Of a stretch of 64,000 bases of DNA, positions 26,101-35,360 are shown in pieces. Position 1 is the first letter of the stretch. Each line of letters opens with the position of its first letter. The notes below the pieces were generated by a model, which worked only from the letters and a program-made list of their open reading frames with translations, made no database searches and was not told the DNA's origin. The DNA is from Alphaproteobacteria bacterium (lineage in GTDB: Bacteria; Pseudomonadota; Alphaproteobacteria; Rhodobacterales; Rhodobacteraceae). The position numbers and the translations under genes are program-made. The stretch lies in the NCBI GenBank assembly GCA_030427405.1, contig JAUHXK010000009.1:168938-232937 (forward strand), in the 5' to 3' direction.

Positions 26101-26436
26101 ATGCCCAAGGCCTATTTGATTCTTCTTTTGGCGGTCGTTGCCGAAACGATCGGAACAACGGCTCTTCAGGCCAGCCAACAGTTCACGCGGCTCTGGCCTT
26201 CGGTTCTGGTCGTTGTTGGATACGGCTTTGCTTTTTACCTGATGGGTTTGACGCTGCGGGTGATGCCGGTGGGCATCGTCTATGCAATCTGGTCGGGCCT
26301 GGGCATCGTACTGATCGCTTTGATCGGCTTTGTCGTGTTCGGGCAAAGGCTGGACTGGCCGGCAGTTCTGGGGCTGACCCTTATTCTTGTGGGCATCCTG
26401 GTCATCCACCTTTTTTCTGACACGGCAACGCATTGA
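26101..26436 (+). CDS. Small multidrug resistance (SMR/EmrE-type) transporter
   Basis: 111 aa from the ATG at 26101 with GGAG 9 bp upstream. Four membrane spans; the essential proton/drug-binding Glu is Glu15 in AVVAETIGTTAL, equivalent to EmrE Glu14. The segment VYAIWSGLGIVLIALIGFVVFGQ in the third span is the typical SMR motif. It works as a dual-topology dimer, exchanging protons for cationic compounds. A single-gene call is consistent with homodimeric EmrE-like proteins; a guanidinium-exporting subtype cannot be excluded, but no ykkC-like riboswitch is seen upstream. Confidence 0.88.
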   Translation: MPKAYLILLLAVVAETIGTTALQASQQFTRLWPSVLVVVGYGFAFYLMGLTLRVMPVGIVYAIWSGLGIVLIALIGFVVFGQRLDWPAVLGLTLILVGILVIHLFSDTATH

Positions 26437-26512
26437 TGTCCTGTTAGGGCTGGCATATTTGCGCGGGCCGCGTTATGGGCGCGGCAACTTCCCGTTCAAA
26501 GGCTGACCTCTC

Positions 26513-28330
26513 ATGGACCTGCGCAACATCGCAATCATCGCTCACGTGGACCACGGCAAGACGACTCTGGTCGATGAGCTGCTCAAACAATCCGGCGCGT
26601 TCCGGGAAAACCAGGCCGTTTCAGAACGGGCCATGGACAGCAATGACCTGGAGCGTGAGCGCGGCATCACAATCCTGGCCAAGGCCACGTCGGTGGAATG
26701 GAAAGACACCCGTATCAACATCGTCGACACGCCCGGACACGCCGATTTCGGCGGTGAAGTTGAACGTATCCTCAGCATGGTGGACGGGGTTGTCCTGCTG
26801 GTCGATGCGGCCGAAGGTCCGATGCCGCAAACCAAGTTCGTCACGTCAAAGGCGCTTGCGCTGGGGTTGCGCCCTATCGTGGTGCTGAACAAGGTCGACA
26901 AGCCCGATGCCGAACCCGACCGCGCGCTGGACGAATGTTTCGACCTGTTCGCCAACCTTGGCGCCGATGACGATCAGCTGGATTTCCCGGCCATGTATGC
27001 GTCGGGCCGTTCGGGTTGGGCCGACATGGAACTGGACGGCCCGCGCGCCGATCTCAGCGCACTGTTCGACCTGATCGTCGACCACGTCCCTGCGCCGGCC
27101 CAGATCGAGCATAAGGACGAGCCGTTCCGGATGCTGGCCACCACGCTGGGCAGCGACCCGTTCATCGGGCGCATCCTGACCGGCCGTGTCGAAAGCGGCA
27201 CGTTGAAAGCCGGTGACAGCCTCAAGGCTCTCAGCCGCGACGGGGCGCTGATCGAGAATTTCCGCGCCACCAAGATCCTTGCATTCCGCGGTCTGGCCCA
27301 GCAGCCGATCGACGTGGCCGAGGCAGGCGATATCGTGACCATCGCCGGTATGAGCAAGGCGACCGTCGCGGATTCGCTTGTCGCCCCGCAGGTTGATGAG
27401 GCCCTGCCCGCCCAACCTATCGACCCGCCAACCATAACCGTGACCTTCGGTATCAACGACTCGCCGCTTGCCGGTCGCGACGGCAAAAAGGTCCAGTCAC
27501 GGGTAATCCGCGATCGCCTGATGAAAGAGGCCGAATCCAACGTCGCCATCCGTATCACCGACACGCCCGGCGGCGAAGCGTTCGAGGTCGCAGGCCGTGG
27601 CGAATTGCAGATGGGCGTTCTGATCGAGAACATGCGCCGTGAAGGGTTCGAACTGAGCATCTCGCGCCCGCAGGTCCTGTTTCGCGAAGAAAACGGACAG
27701 CGTATGGAACCCGTCGAAGAGGTCACGATTGACGTCGATGACGAATTCTCGGGCGCGGTCATCGAGAAGATCACCGGCGCCCGCAAGGGCGAACTGGTCG
27801 AGATGCGGCCAGCCGGTGCGGGCAAGACCCGGATCATCGCGCATGTCCCGTCGCGCGGGCTGATCGGGTATCACGGCGAGTTTCTCACCGACACGCGCGG
27901 AACCGGGGTTCTGAACCGGGTCTTTCACGGCTGGGTGGCCCATAAAGGGCCCATTCCGGGACGCCGGGCCGGTGTGCTGATCTCTATGGAAAACGGTCAG
28001 GCCGTTGCCTATGCGCTCTGGAACCTGGAAGAGCGCGGCCGCATGTTCGTCGGGCCGCAGACCGACGTCTATCAGGGCATGGTCATCGGGGAACATTCGC
28101 GCGACAACGACTTGGAAGTGAACCCGCTGAAAGGCAAAAAGCTGACCAACGTCCGCGCCAGCGGGTCCGACGACGCCGTCCGCCTGACACCGCATATTCA
28201 ATTCTCGCTGGAAGAGGCCATCGCCTATATCGACGATGACGAACTGGTCGAGGTGACGCCCAATGCGATCCGGTTGAGAAAGCGCTTTCTCGACCCCCAT
28301 GAACGCAAGCGGATGGCGAAATCAGCGTAA
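26513..28330 (+). CDS. typA: Ribosome-associated translational GTPase TypA/BipA
   Basis: 605 aa. Translational GTPase with G1 AHVDHGKTT (residues 10-18), G2 in the RGIT segment, G3 DTPGHAD, G4 NKVDKPD. The following beta barrel, domain III, domain V and the BipA-specific C-terminal domain are complete ([26 protein letters not shown]). TypA binds the 70S ribosome and helps 50S assembly and stress or low-temperature translation. Length is normal. A large stem-loop begins 8 bp after the stop. Confidence 0.95.
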   Translation: MDLRNIAIIAHVDHGKTTLVDELLKQSGAFRENQAVSERAMDSNDLERERGITILAKATSVEWKDTRINIVDTPGHADFGGEVERILSMVDGVVLLVDAAEGPMPQTKFVTSKALALGLRPIVVLNKVDKPDAEPDRALDECFDLFANLGADDDQLDFPAMYASGRSGWADMELDGPRADLSALFDLIVDHVPAPAQIEHKDEPFRMLATTLGSDPFIGRILTGRVESGTLKAGDSLKALSRDGALIENFRATKILAFRGLAQQPIDVAEAGDIVTIAGMSKATVADSLVAPQVDEALPAQPIDPPTITVTFGINDSPLAGRDGKKVQSRVIRDRLMKEAESNVAIRITDTPGGEAFEVAGRGELQMGVLIENMRREGFELSISRPQVLFREENGQRMEPVEEVTIDVDDEFSGAVIEKITGARKGELVEMRPAGAGKTRIIAHVPSRGLIGYHGEFLTDTRGTGVLNRVFHGWVAHKGPIPGRRAGVLISMENGQAVAYALWNLEERGRMFVGPQTDVYQGMVIGEHSRDNDLEVNPLKGKKLTNVRASGSDDAVRLTPHIQFSLEEAIAYIDDDELVEVTPNAIRLRKRFLDPHERKRMAKSA

Positions 28331-28338
28331 CCTGCGTG

Positions 28339-28400
28339 TTGGATCGGCGCAAAAATTGGAAACAATGAACCCTATTGTGGCATTTTTGCGTCGAATCCAA
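28339..28400 (+). other. 62-nt near-perfect stem-loop after typA
   Basis: Outer arms TTGGAT/ATCCAA, then after a one-base bulge CGGCGCAAAAAT pairs with ATTTTTGCGTCG through one G-T wobble, making about 18 bp. An inner ACAAT/ATTGT hairpin caps it. The wobble favours plus-strand RNA, so it would lie in the typA 3' UTR. No T run follows. Confidence 0.6.
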
Positions 28401-28404
28401 AAAT

Positions 28405-28457
28405 CATGAAAACCTGCGCCGCCTGACCCCACGTCACGTTTCAGCCCTGTTTTCATG
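28405..28457. repeat. Second inverted repeat after typA
   Basis: Perfect 9-bp arms CATGAAAAC/GTTTTCATG with 35 nt between, enclosing a CTGA/TCAG pair and ACGTCACGT. It starts 5 bp after the first stem-loop, so the two would stack as adjacent hairpins in one RNA. It could also be a protein-binding palindrome. Confidence 0.45.
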
Positions 28458-28630
28458 GAACATTCAACTTTTAGGCGCATTAATTTCAATTCGATCCCTC
28501 AATGCCCCCCTTGCAATTCCGGCCTGATAAAGGTGTATTCTTGGCCAAAGTGTGACGTCGTTCATAAACACCGCCGTTTTTAGCGTTCATAGTGACGACG
28601 AATTTAGTAAAGAGTTAAAGGAGAAGCGCG

Positions 28631-29248
28631 ATGCGCATTAAATCCCGTCTGTTATCCCTTGTGTTTGTGTCCGCAGCTCTGCCGATGGTTTCGACCGGCA
28701 CCGTACAGGCAGCCGACAAATGTACGGTTCGGACCGCCAAGCAATCCGTATCAACCGAAACTCTGTGCGCCTGCACTGTCGTCGACGCAAAGATGCTGCG
28801 TTACTTGCACCGCCGCGCGGATTTCGAAGATATTCTTGACCGCGTTCTGCAGCAATGCCCGGCGTTTGCCGCGGCGCTGACCGACTTCCCCACCGCATCG
28901 ATCGGTTCGTTCACCCAAAGGTCCGGTGACGGTCCTGCGGACGAAAACGCTGGTGGTTCCGGCGGCAGCGGCGGAACCGGCGGGTCCGGTGGCAGCGGCG
29001 GCTCAGGCGGCGGCTCTGACGAAGGTGACGATGACGACAATGGCGGCAGCTCCGGTGGTGGTTCCAGCTCCGGTGGTGGTTCCAGCTCTGGCGGTGGCTC
29101 CGGCGACGGTGGTGGTTCCGGTGACGGTGGCGGCTCTGGCGATGGTGGCGGCGATGGTGGCGGTTCCGGCGATGGCTCGGGCGGCGCGTCCGATCCCGGC
29201 CCCAACGCGGACCCAGTGGGCCAACCCGACCCGAACAAATTGACCTGA
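28631..29248 (+). CDS. Secreted protein with Gly/Ser-repeat acidic tail
   Basis: 205 aa. Signal peptide about residues 1-27 (cleavage near VQA-AD). A small N-terminal module of about 75 residues has four cysteines (31, 46, 48, 76), enough for two disulfides, in a helical context (LRYLHRRADFEDILDRVLQQC). From about residue 105 it becomes a disordered repeat of GGS, GGGS, GDGGGS and SSGGG units with an acidic DEGDDDD patch. The repeat DNA is itself internally repetitive and prone to slippage, so length should vary among strains. AAAGGAG lies 7 bp before the ATG. No family recognised. An intrinsic terminator follows. Confidence 0.7.
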   Translation: MRIKSRLLSLVFVSAALPMVSTGTVQAADKCTVRTAKQSVSTETLCACTVVDAKMLRYLHRRADFEDILDRVLQQCPAFAAALTDFPTASIGSFTQRSGDGPADENAGGSGGSGGTGGSGGSGGSGGGSDEGDDDDNGGSSGGGSSSGGGSSSGGGSGDGGGSGDGGGSGDGGGDGGGSGDGSGGASDPGPNADPVGQPDPNKLT

Positions 29249-29282
29249 CACGCTGAACAAAGTTCTGTCAGATCAAAAGAAC

Positions 29283-29315
29283 AGGGGCGACCTCAGAGGT
29301 TCGCCCCTTTTTTTT
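29283..29315 (+). terminator. Rho-independent terminator of the Gly/Ser-rich gene
   Basis: Stem AGGGGCGA/TCGCCCCT with an inner CTC/GAG pairing, followed by eight T. It lies 34 bp after the stop. Confidence 0.9.
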
Positions 29316-29359
29316 CTAACACCCGTCTTGGTGACGTTTCGGTCACACGAGACCTGGCC

Positions 29360-29983
29360 TTAGCTTTTTCCGTAAACGCCAACCCAACGCCGCGGTTGTT
29401 TTGGGTCCTGCATCCGCAGGAACAGGTAATTGGTCTTGGACCAGGGTTTGACCTGGCTGGTCAGGTTGTCCAGAATCAGGTCGCCTTGGCTTGAGCGATA
29501 GACAAGAACGGCGTGCGAATTCCTGCGGGAATCCAAAACCGTCGCCAAAAGCAGTTTGCTTGGGTCGATCCCCGCCTGGATCAGGTCACGTTTCTTCAGC
29601 AAGGCAAAATCTTCGCAATCCCCGCCGCGGGACGTCGGCAACGCCCAACGCTCGCGGGTTTTGTACTGCGATTGATCTGTCACCGATGCGGTGTTTGCGT
29701 TGACCCGGCGGTTGATCTGCTTGACCAGGCGCAGCTCTTGCTGGCTGGACAGGTTGATGGACCGCTTTTTGGCGCAGGCCCAGGTGTATTCGCGGCACAG
29801 CTGCCGGGCACCTGTCGGCGGGGGCGAGGACGCAAGCGCGGGAATGAAGGCAGGCTCGGCCGCCTGTGCATGTGTGGGAACCGTCAACGTGGCACAGACC
29901 AGAGCCAGCAGCGCAACAGCCCTACCCGAGCCTGCGAAAACCTGCCCTATCCGGGCGTCCAATCTGGTTCCAATCGGTTTCAT
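29360..29983 (-). CDS. Transglutaminase-like cysteine peptidase (BTLCP, DUF920)
   Basis: 207 aa from the ATG at 29983, which has GAGGGA 6 bp upstream; the longer frame to 30007 is less likely. Signal peptide near the N-terminus (VALLALVCATLTVPTHAQA), so periplasmic. The catalytic Cys is in SRGGDCEDFALLKK, His in NSHAVLVYRS and Asp in ILDNLTSQV, the Cys-His-Asp triad of the bacterial transglutaminase-like family (LapG relatives). LapG proteases cut surface adhesins to release biofilms, but no LapD partner or adhesin gene is next to it, so target and role stay open. Confidence 0.85.
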   Translation of the reverse strand: MKPIGTRLDARIGQVFAGSGRAVALLALVCATLTVPTHAQAAEPAFIPALASSPPPTGARQLCREYTWACAKKRSINLSSQQELRLVKQINRRVNANTASVTDQSQYKTRERWALPTSRGGDCEDFALLKKRDLIQAGIDPSKLLLATVLDSRRNSHAVLVYRSSQGDLILDNLTSQVKPWSKTNYLFLRMQDPKQPRRWVGVYGKS

Positions 29984-30158
29984 GCCTGTCCCTCGATCCA
30001 TGTGCATCCGGCAGATTGCTGCCAGTCAGGACCGTATCGCGTTTTCCGAAACTAACAGTAAACGGCGCTGCCTTGGCAATCTTTCGTCAAGTTGAGAGGA
30101 AAAAACGGCGGAAATTCGTCACTTTTTGTGACCATTTACGTCCAGGAAAGTGGCGGAC
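29984..30158. other. Upstream region of the peptidase gene with a GTCAC-N5-GTGAC palindrome
   Basis: AT-rich promoter region. A perfect 5-5-5 palindrome GTCAC-TTTTT-GTGAC lies at 30118-30132, between the minus-strand peptidase start and the ATG of a possible plus-strand small ORF. It could be an operator for either. Nothing else stands out. Confidence 0.4.
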
Positions 30159-30320
30159 ATGAACACAATTAGAGCGAGAAAATTCTTTACTCGCGCAAAA
30201 ATTTTTGTCAAATCTCTGTTTTCATTAGAAATTTTCCGCATTACCCTAGGGAAAGATTTGCGGAAAAAGCCTGTGAGGAAACAATTCGCCAAAATTGTTC
30301 ACAGGTTTATGTCAATCTAA
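30159..30320 (+). CDS. Possible 53-aa very basic small protein (uncertain)
   Basis: A 53-codon ORF from an ATG at 30159 in an AT-rich gap. It has 15 Lys or Arg and only two acidic residues, with Phe/Ile spaced as in an amphipathic helix (RAKIFVKSLFSLEIFRI). AGGAAAG lies about 10 bp upstream, and a perfect 10-bp hairpin starts 2 bp after the stop. Against it: only about 42% of third codon positions are G or C, unlike every neighbour, and a hairpin (30270-30305) runs through the ORF. It may be a real recent acquisition or a chance ORF in AT-rich DNA. Confidence 0.3.
   Translation: MNTIRARKFFTRAKIFVKSLFSLEIFRITLGKDLRKKPVRKQFAKIVHRFMSI
30270..30305. repeat. Bulged hairpin in the AT-rich gap
   Basis: CCTGTG/CACAGG outer arms and AACAATT/AATTGTT inner arms with a 4-nt bulge on the left side. 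It stands 17 bp before the next hairpin. It may be part of an RNA structure or an operator. Confidence 0.4.
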
Positions 30321-30322
30321 GA

Positions 30323-30348
30323 GGGTTCATCCCAAAAAGGATGAACCC
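30323..30348. terminator. Perfect hairpin, possible bidirectional terminator
   Basis: GGGTTCATCC-CAAAAA-GGATGAACCC, a 10-bp perfect stem. It lies 9 bp after the stop of the DUF1330 gene (minus strand) and 2 bp after the small plus-strand ORF. T runs are weak on both sides (TCTTAGATT on the minus strand). Confidence 0.55.
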
Positions 30349-30357
30349 CACCGAATC

Positions 30358-30645
30358 TCACGAATCGATCTCGACCACGACCAGTTCCCGCTCGCTTGCG
30401 CCTCGGGCATGGCTCAGGGCCTTTTGATAGGCATCCGAGTGGTAACATTCGACCGCGGCTTCAAGCGATGGGAACCGCGCAACCACATTGCGCGGCCTGT
30501 CCTTGCCCTCCAACTGCACATAGCGTGCAGCCCTTGCGATGAACGTGCCGCCATGACTGGCAATCGCTGGTCCGGCCAGTTCGGCGTATTTTCCGTAAGC
30601 TTCGGTATCTGTAACCGTCACATGCGCAATCCAAAGTGCAGGCAT
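30358..30645 (-). CDS. DUF1330 family protein
   Basis: 95 aa from the ATG at 30645 with GGGAGGA 4-6 bp upstream; an upstream in-frame ATG would overlap alaS. Dimeric alpha+beta-barrel fold of the DUF1330 family (MPALWIAHVTVTDTEAYGKYAELAGPA; VVARFPSLEAAVECYHSDAYQKAL). Family members are small proteins of unknown catalytic role, sometimes proposed as degradative or monooxygenase-like enzymes. It starts 2 bp after the alaS stop, so the two are co-transcribed, but a functional link is not evident. Confidence 0.82.
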   Translation of the reverse strand: MPALWIAHVTVTDTEAYGKYAELAGPAIASHGGTFIARAARYVQLEGKDRPRNVVARFPSLEAAVECYHSDAYQKALSHARGASERELVVVEIDS

Positions 30646-30646
30646 C

Positions 30647-33319
30647 TTATCCTCCCAGAAGTTTGGCAGCGGCTGCGATGGCCGCGTCTGAATTCGACGC
30701 ATCCCGGCCACCGCCCTGCGCCATGTCCGGGCGACCGCCGCCGCCCTTGCCGCCCAGTTCGACCACCGCGGCTTTGACCAGGTCGACGGCAGAAACCGTA
30801 TCGGTCAGATCGGCTGTGACCCCGGCCGCCACGGCGGCTTTGCCGCCCGTATCAGCGATCAACAGGACGGCCCCGCTGCCAAGGCGGCTTTTGTGTTCGT
30901 CAATCAGCGACGGCAGGTCCTTGCCCGACACACCGGTCAAAGCCTGAGCCAGGAATTTGACACCGTTTACATCGCGCGCTTCGACACCGCCGCCCTGGCC
31001 TGCACCGCCCGCCATGGCAAGGTCACGCCGCAGCTGCGCCACTTCGTTCTGCAGTGCCTTGCGTTCGTCCAGCAGGGACTTCAACCGCGGCACCACGTCA
31101 TCGGGCTGCGCCTTCAGCTCAAGCGCGACCTGCGCCACACGGTGATCCTGAGCCGAAAGATAGGTGAACGCCGCGTCGCCGGTCAGCGCTTCGATCCGCC
31201 TGACACCAGCGCTGCTGGCGCTGTCACCAAGAACAACAAAGGTGCCGATATCGCCGGTTTGGCGCACATGGGTGCCGCCGCACAGCTCGATCGACCAGGT
31301 TTCCCCGTCCTGCCCTTTGCCGGTCGGGGCCTTGCCCATCGACACAACGCGCACCTCGTCCCCGTATTTTTCGCCAAACAAGGCCTGAGCACCCAAACCC
31401 CGCGCATCATCCGGGGTCATAATCCGGGTCTCGACCACCGAGTTTTGGCGGATGAATTCGTTTACATCACGCTCGACCTTCTGAATTTCTTCCAAAGACA
31501 GCGCCTTGGAATGGCTAAAGTCGAAACGCAACCGGTCGGCAGCATTCAGCGAACCGCGCTGCGCCACATGATCGCCCAGCGTTTCGCGCAGCGCTTCATG
31601 AAGCAAATGCGTAGCCGAGTGGTTGGCCCGGATCGAGCTGCGGCGCGCATGATCGACTTCAAGCTCAACCGCATCGCCCGTGGTCAGAACACCGCTGTCG
31701 ACGGTGACCTTGTGGGCATTAATCTTGCCATCTGCGAATTTGCGGGTGTCTTCGACCCGCGCAACATTGTCGCGATCATCAAGCCTGCGAATTTCACCGG
31801 TATCGCCAACCTGGCCACCGGCTTCGCCATAGAACGGCGTTTGATTCACGATCACCCAGCCCGTGCCACCCTGCCCGATCTTGTCAGCCACGGCGCCATC
31901 AACGACAAGCGCGGCAACCTGGCCCTCGGCCTTTTCGGTTTCGTATCCCAGAAAATCGGTCGCGCCAGCCATGTCCAGAACGTCGAACCACACAGCCAGA
32001 TCCGCGCTTTCGCCCGAGCCCGACCAGGCCGCACGGGCCTTGGCCTTCTGCTCGGCCATGGCCGCATCAAACCCATCCGTGTCAACGGTGCGGCCCTTTT
32101 CGCGCAACGCGTCCTGTGTCAGGTCCAGCGGGAAACCATATGTGTCATACAGCTTGAACGCCGCCTGTCCGGGCAGCGGCGCGTCTTGCGGCAAACCGGC
32201 CACCTCGTCGTCCAGCAGCTTGAGACCGCGGTCCAGTGTCTGCTTGAACCGGGTTTCTTCCAGCAGCAGCGTTTCCTCGATCAGGGACTGGGCCTGACCC
32301 AGCTCGGTATATTGCGCGCCCATCAGTTGCACCAATGTCGGCACCAGACGGTGCATGACAGGGTCCTTGGCCCCCAGCAAATGCGCGTGGCGCATCGCGC
32401 GGCGCATGATCCGGCGCAGCACATACCCGCGCCCGTCATTGCTGGGCATGACCCCGTCAGCAATCAGGAACGAGGTCGACCGCAGGTGATCCGCGATAAC
32501 ACGGTGATGCACGTTCTGATCCCCATAAGGATCGACACCAGTGGCACCGGCCGACGCCTCGATCAGAGTCTTGAACAGATCGGTGTCATAATTGTCATGG
32601 CTGCCCTGCAACAACGCGCCAATCCGTTCCAGCCCCATGCCGGTGTCGATCGACTGCATGTCAAGTTCCACCATCGAGCCGTCTTCGAACTGCTCGTTCT
32701 GCATGAAAACGATATTCCAGATCTCGATGAACCGGTCACCGTCTTCCTCGGCTGATCCCGGAGGGCCGCCCCAGATGTGATCGCCATGGTCATAGAAAAT
32801 CTCGGTGCAGGGGCCGCATGGCCCGGTGGGGCCCATCTGCCAGAAATTGTCGCTGGTGGCGATGCGGATGATCCGGTCTTCGGGGACGCCAACCTTTTTC
32901 CATATCTCGAACGCTTCGTCATCGGTGTGATAGACGGTGGTCAAAAGGCGGTTCTTGTCGATCCCGAATTCTTTGGTGATCAGTTCCCAGGCAAAGGGAA
33001 TCGCGTCGCTCTTGAAATAATCCCCGAACGAGAAATTCCCCAACATTTCAAAGAACGTATGGTGACGAGCGGTATAGCCGACATTGTCCAGGTCGTTATG
33101 CTTGCCACCTGCCCGCACACATTTCTGCGCCGTAGTCGCGCGCTGATAGTCGCGGGTTTCAACGCCGGTGAACAGGTTCTTGAATTGCACCATGCCCGAG
33201 TTCACGAACATCAGTGTCGGGTCATTGCGTGGGACCAGCGGACTGGATGCCACGACCTCGTGCCCCTGATTTTCAAAGTAGTTCAGAAAGGTCGATCGGA
33301 TGTCGTTCAGGGTTGGCAT
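30647..33319 (-). CDS. alaS: Alanyl-tRNA synthetase
   Basis: 890 aa, normal length. The class II catalytic domain covers about residues 1-450 ([13 protein letters not shown], then [15 protein letters not shown]). The editing domain has the zinc-binding [12 protein letters not shown] and CGGTHV motifs, and the Gly-rich C-Ala region follows ([34 protein letters not shown]). It charges tRNA-Ala and clears mischarged Ser and Gly. It precedes a DUF1330 gene and lies downstream of recA on the same strand, an order common in Rhodobacterales. Confidence 0.96.
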   Translation of the reverse strand: MPTLNDIRSTFLNYFENQGHEVVASSPLVPRNDPTLMFVNSGMVQFKNLFTGVETRDYQRATTAQKCVRAGGKHNDLDNVGYTARHHTFFEMLGNFSFGDYFKSDAIPFAWELITKEFGIDKNRLLTTVYHTDDEAFEIWKKVGVPEDRIIRIATSDNFWQMGPTGPCGPCTEIFYDHGDHIWGGPPGSAEEDGDRFIEIWNIVFMQNEQFEDGSMVELDMQSIDTGMGLERIGALLQGSHDNYDTDLFKTLIEASAGATGVDPYGDQNVHHRVIADHLRSTSFLIADGVMPSNDGRGYVLRRIMRRAMRHAHLLGAKDPVMHRLVPTLVQLMGAQYTELGQAQSLIEETLLLEETRFKQTLDRGLKLLDDEVAGLPQDAPLPGQAAFKLYDTYGFPLDLTQDALREKGRTVDTDGFDAAMAEQKAKARAAWSGSGESADLAVWFDVLDMAGATDFLGYETEKAEGQVAALVVDGAVADKIGQGGTGWVIVNQTPFYGEAGGQVGDTGEIRRLDDRDNVARVEDTRKFADGKINAHKVTVDSGVLTTGDAVELEVDHARRSSIRANHSATHLLHEALRETLGDHVAQRGSLNAADRLRFDFSHSKALSLEEIQKVERDVNEFIRQNSVVETRIMTPDDARGLGAQALFGEKYGDEVRVVSMGKAPTGKGQDGETWSIELCGGTHVRQTGDIGTFVVLGDSASSAGVRRIEALTGDAAFTYLSAQDHRVAQVALELKAQPDDVVPRLKSLLDERKALQNEVAQLRRDLAMAGGAGQGGGVEARDVNGVKFLAQALTGVSGKDLPSLIDEHKSRLGSGAVLLIADTGGKAAVAAGVTADLTDTVSAVDLVKAAVVELGGKGGGGRPDMAQGGGRDASNSDAAIAAAAKLLGG

Positions 33320-33398
33320 TGGGCTCTCTCGGCGCGCTTAATTCTTGATCCCCGCAGGTTTAGCCCCCAGCCCCCCTGGTGTCCACAGGTCACGCACC

Positions 33399-33433
33399 CG
33401 AAACGAAACAAGGCGACCCCGTCCGGGGCCGCC
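33399..33433 (-). terminator. Rho-independent terminator of recA
   Basis: On the minus strand a GGCG-CCCCG/CGGGG-CGCC stem with one internal mismatch is followed by TTGTTTCGTTTC. It lies 68 bp after the recA stop and before alaS. Confidence 0.7.
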
Positions 33434-33500
33434 CTGTTCTGTATGTTCCCCTCATCGCCAGCAGGCGCGGGGATATGTTCACGCGCGGAACGCGCGCGCC

Positions 33501-34568
<1,068 letters not shown>

Positions 34569-34623
34569 TTTCCTGTCGCCTTCCCTTTTGTCACACCCTT
34601 GAACGGGCGGCAATCACTGCTTT

Positions 34624-34638
34624 GTTCGCCTCTTGTTC
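34624..34638. promoter_or_regulatory. SOS box upstream of recA
   Basis: GTTC-GCCTCTT-GTTC, an exact match to the alphaproteobacterial LexA recognition motif GTTC-N7-GTTC. It lies 56 bp upstream of the recA start, where LexA would block transcription. This supports DNA-damage induction of recA. Confidence 0.85.
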
Positions 34639-34760
34639 CTTATGAGATCAAAAAGAGAACATTTCAACTAAAACTTTCAATCTTCACTCTTGGGCAATTG
34701 TGTTAAAGACTCGTTTACATCACTCTGATCTTATTGACCCAAGCAAAGAGATCCCGCTAA

Positions 34761-35354
34761 ATGCTTGTTTTTTACGAAGAACGCCTTGCTCTGTTGTCGC
34801 TGCCCAAAACCGGCAGCACTGCTTATCAGGCGGCCTTGCGGGACCGGGCGGATATTGTCGTGACCGGGCCACCCGACCTCAAACACGCGCCCGTGCGGCG
34901 GTATGATCGGTTTTTCCAGAACATTTTTCGCAAAATGTACGATACGGAAATGGAAATCATGGCCATTGTGCGCGAACCGGTCGATTGGCTGGGCAGCTGG
35001 TACCGGTATCGCAGCCGCGAAGAGCTGGCAGGTCATCCGCATTCGACCCGTGGGGTAAGCTTTGACGACTTTGTGCGTGCCTATATGGCCAAACCCTGCC
35101 CGCCCTTTGCCCATGTCGGAAGCCAAAGCGAGTTTTTTCGGACCCGCAGCAACGGCAAGGGCGCAACACATATCTTCAAATACGAACACCAGGACCGGAT
35201 TTTGGCCTTTTTGCAGGATCGGCTTGGCGGCGAAATTCACCTGGATCGGCACAATGTTTCTCCGGCAATGCCGCTGTCCCTGAGCGACGCAACCGAAGCC
35301 GCCTTTCGCCAATCGCACGCGGCCGAGTTTGCCTTGCACGCCGCCGCGCTTTGA
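34761..35354 (+). CDS. Sulfotransferase-like protein
   Basis: 197 aa. P-loop-like 5'-phosphosulfate motif SLPKTGSTAYQAAL near the N-terminus and a 3'-phosphate-binding segment AIVREPVDWLGSWYRY in the middle, as in cytosolic sulfotransferase folds. It is shorter than typical sulfotransferases (about 250-300 aa). Genes of this type in roseobacters are sometimes labelled gamma-glutamyl kinase, which the sequence does not support. The acceptor is unknown. It is a lone plus-strand gene between divergent recA and convergent cckA. Confidence 0.7.
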   Translation: MLVFYEERLALLSLPKTGSTAYQAALRDRADIVVTGPPDLKHAPVRRYDRFFQNIFRKMYDTEMEIMAIVREPVDWLGSWYRYRSREELAGHPHSTRGVSFDDFVRAYMAKPCPPFAHVGSQSEFFRTRSNGKGATHIFKYEHQDRILAFLQDRLGGEIHLDRHNVSPAMPLSLSDATEAAFRQSHAAEFALHAAAL

Positions 35355-35360
35355 TCGCGG

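Larger units (their letters stand above)
28331..28630. other. 300-bp intergenic region with two large stem-loops
   Basis: No ORF longer than 15 codons on the plus strand. The first 130 bp hold two large inverted repeats (28339-28400 and 28405-28457, listed separately). The remainder is AT-rich and should contain the promoter of the Gly/Ser-rich gene; a weak candidate is TTGGCC (28541) with CATAAA (28563) at 16-bp spacing. CGTCGT/ACGACG arms with two copies of GTTCATA lie within 28550-28600. Confidence 0.5.

Noticed and set aside
28808..29238. Minus-strand Pro/Glu-rich 145-codon ORF opposite the Gly/Ser gene
   Set aside because: It is the complement of the Gly/Ser repeat; the plus strand has the signal peptide, ribosome-binding site and terminator.
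30858..32755. Plus-strand 620-codon ORF inside alaS
   Set aside because: Exact overlap with a complete alanyl-tRNA synthetase on the other strand; typical antisense open frame in GC-rich DNA.
34761..35354. Annotation of the sulfotransferase-like gene as gamma-glutamyl kinase
   Set aside because: No amino-acid kinase motifs are visible; the phosphosulfate-binding loops fit a sulfotransferase fold better.
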